NCBI GenBank assembly: GCA_003133205.1
Contig: PKWK01000384.1
Span: 1-17,006 of the forward strand
DNA from: Granulicella sp.
GTDB taxonomy: Bacteria; Acidobacteriota; Terriglobia; Terriglobales; Acidobacteriaceae
DNA length: 17,006 nucleotides
Direction of reading: 5' to 3'
The notes under the pieces are model-generated. The model had not been told where the DNA came from and did no database searches. It worked only from the letters and a program-made list of their open reading frames with translations. Below, in pieces: positions 1 through 6,842 of the stretch (the first letter of the stretch is position 1; each line of letters starts with the position of its first letter). The position numbers were made by a program, and so were the translations under genes.

Positions 1-22
1 GTGCGTTCCTCAGACGCGTACG

Positions 23-373
23 TTGGACCTAATGCCGCCTGTGACGCGCACAATGCAGGGTCGGTCGCCGTATGAAGTCCAAGCAGAGGTTTACATGGAC
101 GGGTTGAAGGCTCAGGTAGCCGAGTTGGAAGCGTCGCTAGCCGCGAACCAGGAGCTAATTATGGGCTGCTGGCATGGCAGCGAACAGCTTCAAGTTATCT
201 CCGTCAGCATGCCAAGCAAGAATGTAGTCGCCTTGCGCTGCATTGATTCGGAAGGTGACGTGACGCAGATTACCGGCCATATGCACTCGATTACGTTTTC
301 ATTCCGGATCGTGACTGCCAAAGAACCAGTAACGCACCGAAGTATAGGTTTTGAAACGCCGCATTCAAGCTAG
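23..373 (+). CDS. Hypothetical protein, possibly truncated at the left edge
   Basis: I do not recognise this protein. The frame is open back to the left edge of the window, so the real start may lie outside it; TTG at 23 and ATG at 32 and 50 are the internal choices. About 116 residues are visible. Residues about 20-45 are likely helical (VYMDGLKAQVAELEASLAAN) and could form a short coiled coil. The rest is mixed polar sequence with no signal peptide or membrane segment, so it is probably cytoplasmic. Its end overlaps the open frame of the next gene but not that gene's probable start at 426. Codon use and base composition match the other accessory genes of the first 3 kb rather than the GC-rich genes further right. 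No function can be assigned. Confidence 0.5.
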   Translation: MDLMPPVTRTMQGRSPYEVQAEVYMDGLKAQVAELEASLAANQELIMGCWHGSEQLQVISVSMPSKNVVALRCIDSEGDVTQITGHMHSITFSFRIVTAKEPVTHRSIGFETPHSS

Positions 374-425
374 TTCTATAATGCATCGATCTTTCCGCCT
401 ACCGAATCGCTGTTACGCTGCTTGC

Positions 426-1037
426 ATGATTGCGAATGTCTTTTCATGGCTGGAAACGTTCAAGGATCAGATTGGTTTGATCGTCCAATTGGCCTTGCTA
501 GTTGCTACTTTCATACTCATCATCGCCGGTTTCATGCAAGCGCTTGCGGCGCGAGCGCAAGCTAGGGCAGCAAACTCACAGGTCGTAGCGGCGAACGCCC
601 AATCTGAAACGGCAAGGACACAACTTGGGCTCAGCATAAAGACCTTATACGCCAACCTTGGATCAATGGATGCGGCGACCCGACCGCTACTGCAATTCAA
701 GACACCGGCAGACAAGGATGTGATTGACCATCCTGAGTGGGAAATGGACTGTACTATCCTCAATTGCGGGCTCGGTCCCGCATTGGATATGGAAGCTTTT
801 TGCGGGAAAAACCCAAACGAAGGGGCCACGGGGATGTTCGGTGACTTTCTCGGCGTTGGCGACCGGATGATTCAACGCTACCGTCTAGAAAGCGTACGCC
901 TTGAGAGTTTGACAATCCGATATAGCTCCACCCAAGGCTCGCGGTATGAGACGGAGTTATCGTACTCGCGGGACTTCGGATTTATGCAATTCCATCGGCG
1001 TGTGAAGGATGCGTTTGAAGGAATAAATCAAGAGTGA
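426..1037 (+). CDS. Membrane-anchored protein with N-terminal TM helix and C-terminal beta-rich domain
   Basis: The frame is open from TTG 351, but the ATG at 426 gives the natural start, because it puts a single hydrophobic helix (about residues 15-37) near the N-terminus of a 203-residue protein; ATG 381 is the alternative. After the helix comes an Ala/Gln/Arg-rich stretch (38-65) likely to form a long helix or coiled coil. The C-terminal domain (about 85-195) contains ILNCGLGPALDMEAF. This resembles the N-x-G-x-GPA motif common in small bacterial membrane proteins of unknown function with an immunoglobulin-like extracytoplasmic domain. The tract SLTIRYSSTQGSRYETELSY also fits a beta sheet. 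No catalytic residues are evident. It lies 80 bases upstream of another membrane protein gene on the same strand, so the two could be co-transcribed. Function unknown. Confidence 0.65.
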   Translation: MIANVFSWLETFKDQIGLIVQLALLVATFILIIAGFMQALAARAQARAANSQVVAANAQSETARTQLGLSIKTLYANLGSMDAATRPLLQFKTPADKDVIDHPEWEMDCTILNCGLGPALDMEAFCGKNPNEGATGMFGDFLGVGDRMIQRYRLESVRLESLTIRYSSTQGSRYETELSYSRDFGFMQFHRRVKDAFEGINQE

Positions 1038-1117
1038 CGAGCGATGTTCACCGTTTACCTTGGTATCAACCAAGCGATGATGAATCGCCGAAGTGATTGA
1101 GTGCTGTACAGGTTAGA

Positions 1118-1876
1118 ATGTTCCCACACATGAAAGCAATCGTTCACCAGTGGCTGATAGTGCATCCTATCTGGCAAAGCGCAATCATCAACGTTCTAGT
1201 AGGTCTATCACTCCTACTGCTGGGTGGGTATTGGAAGGTCATTGTCGCCTTCTCAAGGATACCTCCGCAGCGTCTCGGCACGTGGATGCGAAAGGCAATG
1301 CTGAACGCAGCAGAATACAAGTTCTACGGACATCGCCGCGCAAACGAAGATTCACGCTATGCGATGTTTAGGATTTTGGTTTTGTTGTGGTACTCCATAG
1401 TGCCGGTTGTCGTGATGCTTTTCGGCCTTTTCGCAATTTCGGTTGCTCTACTTGTCCCTCGATCTTCGCCTCACCCGGAACTGCACTCGGCGGGATTGCT
1501 TCGCAGTCTCCTGCTGCTTTGGGCCTCGATCCCAATGGCAGCATTCCTCTTTTACAGTTTCAAACTACTTTGGTTCGCTTGGGATTACGCTCACTCTAAG
1601 GAATGCCAAGACAGGCAACTGAAGAGGATCAACGAGATTAGGGCCAAACTAGGTCTGAGTCCAAAGGCGGTTGAAATCGGGGTCGATGAGCCAATCGAGT
1701 CTCCCCGCGACACACCCATGTTTTCACAAGGTATGCGTATTGAGTCTCCAAAGTATGGTGAAGGCACCATATTGCGCTCGGAAATGGCTGATGGTTTCGA
1801 AAAAGTGACGGTTCAATTCAGTCTGTACGGAATAAAGAAGATGGCTGCGAACTTTGCGCACCTCAAGAAATTATAG
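1118..1876 (+). CDS. Polytopic membrane protein with C-terminal PcrA/UvrD-type Tudor-like domain
   Basis: The frame opens at TTG 1097; ATG 1118 (252 residues) or ATG 1130 are better starts. Three hydrophobic segments are visible at about residues 22-44, 84-113 and 128-155, followed by a charged helix (about 158-180) and a linker. The last 50 residues (about 203-252) contain GMRIESPKYGEGTIL, then KVTVQF and a final KMAANFAHLKKL. This closely follows the pattern of the C-terminal Tudor-like domain of PcrA/UvrD helicases (G-x-R/K-V-x-H-x-x-x-GxGTV ... V-x-F ... K-x-L-x-x-x-x-A-x-L). In those helicases the domain binds RNA polymerase. Here it is joined to a membrane anchor without a helicase. The topology is inferred: the tail is probably cytoplasmic. 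Function unknown. Confidence 0.65.
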   Translation: MFPHMKAIVHQWLIVHPIWQSAIINVLVGLSLLLLGGYWKVIVAFSRIPPQRLGTWMRKAMLNAAEYKFYGHRRANEDSRYAMFRILVLLWYSIVPVVVMLFGLFAISVALLVPRSSPHPELHSAGLLRSLLLLWASIPMAAFLFYSFKLLWFAWDYAHSKECQDRQLKRINEIRAKLGLSPKAVEIGVDEPIESPRDTPMFSQGMRIESPKYGEGTILRSEMADGFEKVTVQFSLYGIKKMAANFAHLKKL

Positions 1877-2040
1877 GCAGGCTTCGTGATTAGCTGTCCG
1901 CCCTTGTCCACCCATGTTTAGGAAAATAACAGACTTGCATCTACTCCAAAGATGCGCTAATGTCTCTCAAGCGCAGTCGCGCATCGCACCAATGGAACGC
2001 CCTCGCAGTCGCGAGCGGGTCTAGCCAGTCGGCCAAACCT

Positions 2041-2066
2041 GAATCAATTGATACCCATCTTGATTC
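2041..2066. repeat. Inverted repeat upstream of the capsid remnant
   Basis: GAATCAA (2041-2047) and TTGATTC (2060-2066) are perfect 7-base inverted arms around a 12-base spacer, 12 bases before the ATG at 2079. It could be a hairpin in the leader, an operator, or the edge of a recombined element. There is no T-run, so it is not a standard terminator. The rest of the 202-base gap 1877-2078 holds no recognisable gene. Confidence 0.35.
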
Positions 2067-2078
2067 GAGGTTAGACCC

Positions 2079-2563
2079 ATGCCTACGCAAATCGCAGACA
2101 TTATCGTTCCGGCGGAATTCACCGCATACATCGTCGAAAACTCGCTCGTATCGAGCGCACTGTTTCAGTCAGGCGTAGCCGTTCCAAACGGAATCATGGC
2201 AGCGCAGCTTCAGGCCGGAGCGGAGTTTTTCACCGTTCCATTCTGGAAAGACTTGCCTGACACCGAAGCAAACCTGTCAAGCGACGATCCAACAGTCAAT
2301 AGCACTCCGCTCAAGGTGAGTGCTCTACAGCAGATCGTTCGCAAATCATTCGTCAATCAGTCCTGGGCTCAGATGGATTTAGCGAGCGAACTGAGTGGCA
2401 GTGATGCACTCGCACGAATTCAGAATCGAGTGCTCGCGTATTGGGAACGCCAGTGGGAGAAGCGGTTGATTGCATCGCTGCTTGGCGTGCTCTATTCAAA
2501 CGTGGCCAACAACTCGGCAGACATGGTGATTGACATCTCAGGCGCATCGGGAGCGTCGGAAGC
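2079..2563 (+). pseudogene. Phage major capsid protein, N-terminal half only (prophage remnant)
   Basis: Residues 1 to about 155 match the N-terminal half of a family of tailed-phage major capsid proteins of roughly 320-340 residues. The recognisable order is: IADIIVPAEFTAYIVENSL, then SALFQSGV, a glycine/alanine-containing stretch leading to TVPFWKDL, a segment with NQSWAQMDLASELSGSDAL, and YWERQWEKRLIASLLGVL. The expected C-terminal half is absent. After about residue 155 the reading frame runs on to a stop at 2838-2840, but that part is not capsid-like because the DNA now encodes a histidine kinase tail in another frame. GAGG at 2067-2070 could be its ribosome binding site. No portal, protease, tail or terminase gene is in the window, so this is an isolated fragment. 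Family match is from remembered sequence pattern, not a search. Confidence 0.8.
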
Positions 2564-2683
2564 GGGCTGGGTCTCGCAATCGCGAAATGGATTGCCGATC
2601 TGCATCACGCGGACTTGTTCGTTGACAGCGAGGAGCAAAAAGGGGCCACCTTCCGCGTGGTGTTTCCGCAAGGCAACACATAG
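2552..2683 (+). pseudogene. C-terminal remnant of a sensor histidine kinase (HATPase G2 box to stop)
   Basis: From 2564 the frame two bases off the capsid frame reads GLGLAIAKWIADLHHADLFV and continues to a TAG at 2681-2683, 39 residues. This is the characteristic end of a histidine kinase ATPase domain: the G2 box GSGLGL, the following helix A-K-W-I-x-x-L-H, then the closing S-x-x-x-x-G-[AT]-T-F-x-V-x-F-P strand. A few codons before 2564 (from about 2552, giving SVGS) also fit the G2 loop. Everything N-terminal (sensor, dimerisation domain with the phospho-accepting His, N box, F box) is missing and is replaced by the capsid fragment. It has no start codon and cannot be functional. Confidence 0.75.
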
Positions 2684-2878
2684 TTCTTGTCCTGCCTACC
2701 TTCAACGACCTTTAAACGACGCATTTCGAGTCGGCCCGACGGCCAGTTCTTTTCCGTGGAAGGGCGTTCGAGTTGGGATCTCAGCGCTGGGTGCTTTCTG
2801 GTCTTCCCCCATAGGGTCTGGTCTGCCCCAGAAGGCATAGGTCTAGCGATGCCAACAGGTACGGCGTAAAATTTCGGC

Positions 2879-3082
2879 ATGGCAAATGAGGCGCTATTGA
2901 TCCGACGCATGAAAAAGCGATCTGAAGGGTGGGGATGCAGTGCTTGCGGGTGGGCGCACCCGGATCCTGGGATGATCGCCGATGGATTCAAGCCACGAGA
3001 AGACTTGGAGGCGGCGTTCCATCTTCATGAATGTGAGCACGACCCAATGCGCAAGAGACCGACCTCTGAGGACGTTAATTAG
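2879..3082 (+). CDS. Small putative zinc-binding protein
   Basis: A 67-residue protein starting at ATG 2879. It carries CSACGW (residues 20-25) and, about 25 residues later, FHLHECEHD. This gives a possible Cys-x2-Cys plus His-x2-Cys or His-x-Cys metal site, typical of small zinc-ribbon-like proteins. The basic N-terminus (IRRMKKR) could contact nucleic acid, which is inference. I have the impression that similar short CxxCGW...AF..H.C proteins are common in Acidobacteriota genomes, but I cannot name a family. No clear Shine-Dalgarno sequence precedes it. The 195 bases between the kinase remnant and this gene (2684-2878) show no other gene. It is the only seemingly intact gene inside the region of broken genes. 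Confidence 0.55.
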   Translation: MANEALLIRRMKKRSEGWGCSACGWAHPDPGMIADGFKPREDLEAAFHLHECEHDPMRKRPTSEDVN

Positions 3083-3186
3083 TTAGGTTGCTGCACGGGT
3101 CGTCATGGAAGTTTCGGAGGAATTGGGTTTCAGTGTTCTCCCAGTCCATTGGAGTACGCCGACACGATCATCCGTAATCCCGGCTT

Positions 3187-3357
3187 TTACTTAGGCGTTC
3201 CATCTTGCAGGTCGAGCGACAGTAGATCACCGCCAACTTCCGGGCTCGCCGAAAATGCTAAGTGTCGCCGATCGGGCGAAACGGCAAACCCTCGGCCGAG
3301 TCCCGGCACAGCTTGGTCCACGGTAGCAGGATATTGGTGGTGATGGACTATCGGGTT
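3187..3357 (-). pseudogene. C-terminal remnant of a PD40/WD40-like beta-propeller protein
   Basis: Reading the minus strand from 3357 to a TAA at 3187-3189 gives a frame without a start codon. It contains VPGLGRGFAVSPDRRHLAFS followed by a stretch with EVGGDLLSLDLQDG. The S-P-D-x-R-x-L-A-F-S strand followed by GGDL-x-x-L-D-L is the typical last blade of TolB/PD40-type propellers. Such propellers are often found at the C-terminus of acidobacterial winged-helix (CadC-like) regulators. The frame begins immediately inside the 3' end of the phosphodiesterase gene (stop at 3348), so the N-terminal part has been lost. The parent family is uncertain; the propeller signature is fairly clear. The 104 bases to its left (3083-3186) show nothing. 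Confidence 0.5.
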
Positions 3358-4514
3358 TCATTCTCAGTAAGACGTAGGCCCTCTGGAACAAAATCGCTGC
3401 TCAGCAGCTTTTCATTGTTCGTTAGATAGTAGGTTGGAATCGCCGGGTACTGTTCCTCTACAAGTTGTAGTGTACGGAAGTCAAAACTTTGTACTTCAGC
3501 GCGGTCTACCATCCGATTTCTCACGATGGCTCCACAAAGCGCGTCCACAAAGGCCTGCGGACCCACTGTGTGATTCTTGTAGAGATCCTCTGGAGCATTC
3601 TTGTCCTGTGTGCCGGCAACCGCCTCGGGCAGGCGATCGGGCAGGATCTTGGTCTCCAGATTGAACCGTATTCTGTCTCCGGTCGCGGCACGCTCTGCTG
3701 CATGCGGAGTGTTCTTTCCCGGACCGCTCCGATAGTAGCTGGCGTAGAACCGGGTGAATCGAAACAGTTGTTCAACATTGGTTGGCGCATACGGACTTGG
3801 CATCTTCTCTTGCTTGGCAAACGCCACCGCGACCGGCGACAGGGCCAGATCGTTTTTCTGGTCCGGTCCGAAATGCAATTTGTCGCAGACGAAGCTCCTC
3901 TGAGCATCGGTCATTGAAATGTCCCGGATGTAGACCCGGTTCTCCATCGTGTAAGTTGTTCCATCGCTTCGCCGACAACTCTCGGGATTCAAGAACTGGT
4001 CGTGCCATATCAGCGAAACCTTGTCGGTGGTTACGCCGGTATCGGTCTCAAGCGTAGTCGCACCCTGGTCCATGCCGCTCTCAAACGAGGGCAGGGTATT
4101 TTCCGGTCTCAACCCTCTTCCCCCTCGGTGAGCGGCCACATCAAACCCTTCCAACCCCTTACCTGCCGCGCGTTCCTCGGCCACCACTTTCTGAAGCAGG
4201 TCGGGACGATCCGAGATGATGCCGTCGACGCCCAGCGCAATCAACGCGCGCATTTTCTCGGGGTCATTTGTTGTCCAAGGCACTACTCTGAATCCTGCGG
4301 CGTGGAGCGCATCTACATGCACAGGCGCATCCGCGCCCAGTACTGAGCTGTCTACCGGAGAAAGTACGGGGATGTTCTTCGCCTTATGCGAGGTGGTGTG
4401 CTCGCGCGCCCGTCGCATGAGTGTCAGAAACGCGTCCGTGGCCTGCTGTGCCATACTTCTTCCCAATGCCAGGGTGACGATGAGGAACATTAGAACTCTA
4501 GATATTCGTTTCAT
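3348..4514 (-). CDS. Secreted glycerophosphodiester phosphodiesterase, permuted domain order
   Basis: Predicted to hydrolyse glycerophosphodiesters to glycerol-3-phosphate and an alcohol outside the cytoplasm. ATG 4514 (388 aa) is chosen over GTG 4529 because it gives a clean signal peptide (MKRISRVLMFLIVTLALGRSMA). The active site is present: AAHRGGRGLRPENT (H129, R130, E138, N139), ETDTGVT (E156, D158) and WHD (H171), matching the GDPD metal-binding and acid/base residues. Later, FNLETK and EVQSFDFRTL (about 352-361) are also typical. The oddity is that the usual C-terminal element, VVPWTTNDPEKMRALIALG followed by VDGIISDRPD, sits at residues 77-105, before the catalytic His. The protein then stops about 30 residues after QSFDF, where that element should follow. 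This looks like a circular permutation or a fusion of two truncated domains. It diverges from the phosphodiesterase gene at 4678. Confidence 0.88.
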   Translation of the reverse strand: MKRISRVLMFLIVTLALGRSMAQQATDAFLTLMRRAREHTTSHKAKNIPVLSPVDSSVLGADAPVHVDALHAAGFRVVPWTTNDPEKMRALIALGVDGIISDRPDLLQKVVAEERAAGKGLEGFDVAAHRGGRGLRPENTLPSFESGMDQGATTLETDTGVTTDKVSLIWHDQFLNPESCRRSDGTTYTMENRVYIRDISMTDAQRSFVCDKLHFGPDQKNDLALSPVAVAFAKQEKMPSPYAPTNVEQLFRFTRFYASYYRSGPGKNTPHAAERAATGDRIRFNLETKILPDRLPEAVAGTQDKNAPEDLYKNHTVGPQAFVDALCGAIVRNRMVDRAEVQSFDFRTLQLVEEQYPAIPTYYLTNNEKLLSSDFVPEGLRLTENETR

Positions 4515-4604
4515 AGCAACAATATGCACGATGCATCATGAACACATCGTTGCAAACTCGGGAAATCGAAGAATAAAGTAGCAGGTGGCAGCCCTATGGA
4601 GGAA

Positions 4605-4619
4605 CCTCAGTCATTGAGG
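4605..4619. promoter_or_regulatory. Palindrome in the divergent intergenic region, candidate operator
   Basis: CCTCAgtcatTGAGG is a perfect 5-base inverted repeat with a 5-base centre. It lies in the 163-base gap between the divergently transcribed phosphodiesterases (starts at 4514 and 4678). A regulator bound here could control both genes. This is inferred only from symmetry and position. No confident -35/-10 pair was found in either direction. Confidence 0.25.
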
Positions 4620-4677
4620 CGATGGGATGCGCAGAATTAACCAAAGTGAAACTATTGTGCGTTAGGCTTCTGTCATC

Positions 4678-6672
4678 ATGCGCCTTCTTCCGTGCCGTCT
4701 TTTATGTGGAATTCCTATGCTTGCAGTCCTCGGTACTGCGCAACCTCCCTCCCCACAGGTTCCGCAGAAGCACAATGTGATCATCTTTGTGGCGGATGGG
4801 CTGCGGCGCGGGTCGGTAAACGCGCAGGACATGCCGACATTTCTCAATATTCGCACATCCGGTGTGGATTTCCAGAATAGCCACGCAGTCTTTCCGACAT
4901 TCACCACCGCGAACGCCTCCGTAATCGCCACCGGACATGGATTGGGCGATACGGGCGACTATAGCAACACTCTCTACCCGGGGACCTGGTTGGCAAAGCC
5001 GGATGTCACCGCAACGGACGGTTCAATCACTCCATTCTTGGAGAGCGACGAACTGTTGGCCAATATGAACGCGGCGTTTGGCGGGAACTATCTTGGGGAA
5101 CGGACGCTGCTGTCGGTCGCACGTGAAAATGGCTTCAATGTCGCCTCGGTAGGGAAAGTTGGGCCAACCGCCATTCAACAGAATGAGGCTGTCACGTGGA
5201 ACCAGCTCGGATTCTTAGGGGGCAACGGCACGATCATCGTGGATGATTCCACTGGACAGCCAGGCGGGTTGCTGCTGCCGAGCGAGATCGTACAGGCACT
5301 CCGTGACGCAAAGTTGCCCGAGGAGGCTCCATTACGAACCAACGGCTACGCTGACACCTCTCCCTGGAACAACGGATTCTCAGGAGATGCCCAGATCGCT
5401 GGAACTCAGGACGCAAATCGCGTACAGCAGAGATGGTTTGCCGACGTTACGACGCAAGTGCTGTTGCCGAAGTTTACAGCCGGCACGAAACCGTTCGTTC
5501 TCGTGTTCTGGTCGCGTGATCCAGATGGCTCGCAGCACAATGAGGGCGACAGCTTGCAAAATCTCGCTCCTGGAATCAACGGGGATACGGTGAAGCGCGG
5601 TCTTCAGAACGCCGATATGTGTTTGAAGCAGATACTGGGTTTTCTGGACGCTCACCCAGCAGTCAAGGCGAACACGGATCTCCTCATAACATCCGACCAT
5701 GGTTTTGCAACGATTAGCCGGCGAGAGATTGCCGACGACGGCACGCAGAGTTCAGAGCCCTCTGCTGTGCTGGATTATGAGTTAGCCGGAAAGGAGAAGC
5801 CCGAGCCTAAAGGAACACTCCCGACAGGGTTTCTAGCGGTGGATATTGGAATTTGGGAACATCTTCGGGTATTCGATCCGGCGGTCCGCGCCACGGTTGG
5901 TTCGTCTGCGTATCTCGAAGTGGTCTTGGGTGGCGAAAAGTCTCAGCACCCATCCACAGGCAGCGCGCTGCTGGGTGAAACCGTAAAGCATGTTGATGGA
6001 TCAGACGCGACCCTGATCGTCGCTGCGAACGGTGGCTCCGACCTTCTGTATGTGCCTAGCAACAATGTCGATGTAGTGCACAAAACGATCGGTGTCCTGA
6101 CGCAGCTTGATTACGTTGGAGGCATCTTCGTCGATGACAGGTTCTGCCCTGTGCCAACCGACTGCGCCGGTGCGCTGCCATTGAGTTCGATTGGGTTGAC
6201 AGGGCACAGTTCCGTGCCAAGGCCGGCCATCGTAGTGACTTACAAAGTTTTCTACCAAAGCCCCGGCGATCTACAAAGTGCGATACAAGTGTCAGATACT
6301 ACGCTTCAGGAAGGGCAAGGAATGCACGGTGGATTCGGTCGCGACCAGACCTTCAATAATATGGCTGCGATAGGGCCCGACTTCAAAACGGGATTCATTG
6401 ACGAGTCTCCGACGGGCAACATTGATATTGTTCCTACCCTTGCGCATATCCTCGGTCTGCAGATGCCATCGATTGGCAGTATCCGGGGTCGTGTTCTCGA
6501 GGAGGCTCTTGCAGGAGGCAAGGGATCCGATGCCTACACGCGAAAGGTCATCGCGTCCACCCCGAGCCCAAATGGTGTGAGTACCTTGCTGGAATATCAG
6601 GAACTCAAAGGGACTCGCTACTTTGATTCCGCCTGCCTGGTGCAAGGCGACACGGCCAAGCACTGCCATTGA
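4678..6672 (+). CDS. Secreted type I phosphodiesterase/nucleotide pyrophosphatase-like protein (alkaline phosphatase superfamily)
   Basis: A 664-residue exported hydrolase likely to cleave phosphodiesters or pyrophosphates. The N-terminus (MRLLPCRLLCGIPMLAVLGTAQ) is a signal peptide. The two-zinc site can be followed: VADGL (D40), FPTFTTANAS with nucleophile Thr at about T76 (compare PTxTFPNH of NPP enzymes), SRDPDGSQHNEGD (D283 and H287, same D-x3-H spacing as NPPs), LITSDHGF (D340, H341), and GMHGGFG (H550). The segment of about 350-545 is a long insert between the last two motifs. The C-terminal part (GNIDIVPTLAHILGLQMP) is the usual end of the fold. It is divergent from the glycerophosphodiesterase at 4514 and 170 bases upstream of the TonB-dependent receptor, suggesting joint use of extracellular phosphate esters. 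Exact substrate is unknown. All predicted ligands are present, so it should be active. Confidence 0.88.
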   Translation: MRLLPCRLLCGIPMLAVLGTAQPPSPQVPQKHNVIIFVADGLRRGSVNAQDMPTFLNIRTSGVDFQNSHAVFPTFTTANASVIATGHGLGDTGDYSNTLYPGTWLAKPDVTATDGSITPFLESDELLANMNAAFGGNYLGERTLLSVARENGFNVASVGKVGPTAIQQNEAVTWNQLGFLGGNGTIIVDDSTGQPGGLLLPSEIVQALRDAKLPEEAPLRTNGYADTSPWNNGFSGDAQIAGTQDANRVQQRWFADVTTQVLLPKFTAGTKPFVLVFWSRDPDGSQHNEGDSLQNLAPGINGDTVKRGLQNADMCLKQILGFLDAHPAVKANTDLLITSDHGFATISRREIADDGTQSSEPSAVLDYELAGKEKPEPKGTLPTGFLAVDIGIWEHLRVFDPAVRATVGSSAYLEVVLGGEKSQHPSTGSALLGETVKHVDGSDATLIVAANGGSDLLYVPSNNVDVVHKTIGVLTQLDYVGGIFVDDRFCPVPTDCAGALPLSSIGLTGHSSVPRPAIVVTYKVFYQSPGDLQSAIQVSDTTLQEGQGMHGGFGRDQTFNNMAAIGPDFKTGFIDESPTGNIDIVPTLAHILGLQMPSIGSIRGRVLEEALAGGKGSDAYTRKVIASTPSPNGVSTLLEYQELKGTRYFDSACLVQGDTAKHCH

Positions 6673-6842
6673 AGAAAGATGCCAATACAGTTGGTGGCGC
6701 ACGACACAATGCGGCTGACCGCAGCTTGCGCTTCCACCGCCCGCTCGGAATCGAGAATCTTGCACAGAAGTCGCAGTCTTATAGCCAATTGTTCACGACG
6801 CGTTGATCGAACTGTCATGCTCGGCGCGGTATTTTCGTACGC

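Noticed and set aside
2564..2840. The end of the capsid reading frame as genuine protein
   Set aside because: From about 2564 the capsid frame gives a Ser/Pro/Trp-rich sequence unlike any capsid, while the neighbouring frame gives a perfect histidine kinase tail. The frame is open only by chance.
3149..3343. A 64-codon plus-strand frame
   Set aside because: It lies opposite the propeller remnant, has no recognisable features and is best explained as its shadow.
4670..4677. CTGTCATC directly before the phosphodiesterase start, resembling half of a PhoB box
   Set aside because: Only one half-site is present and it abuts the start codon, where an activator site would not work. No second half-site at the right spacing was seen.
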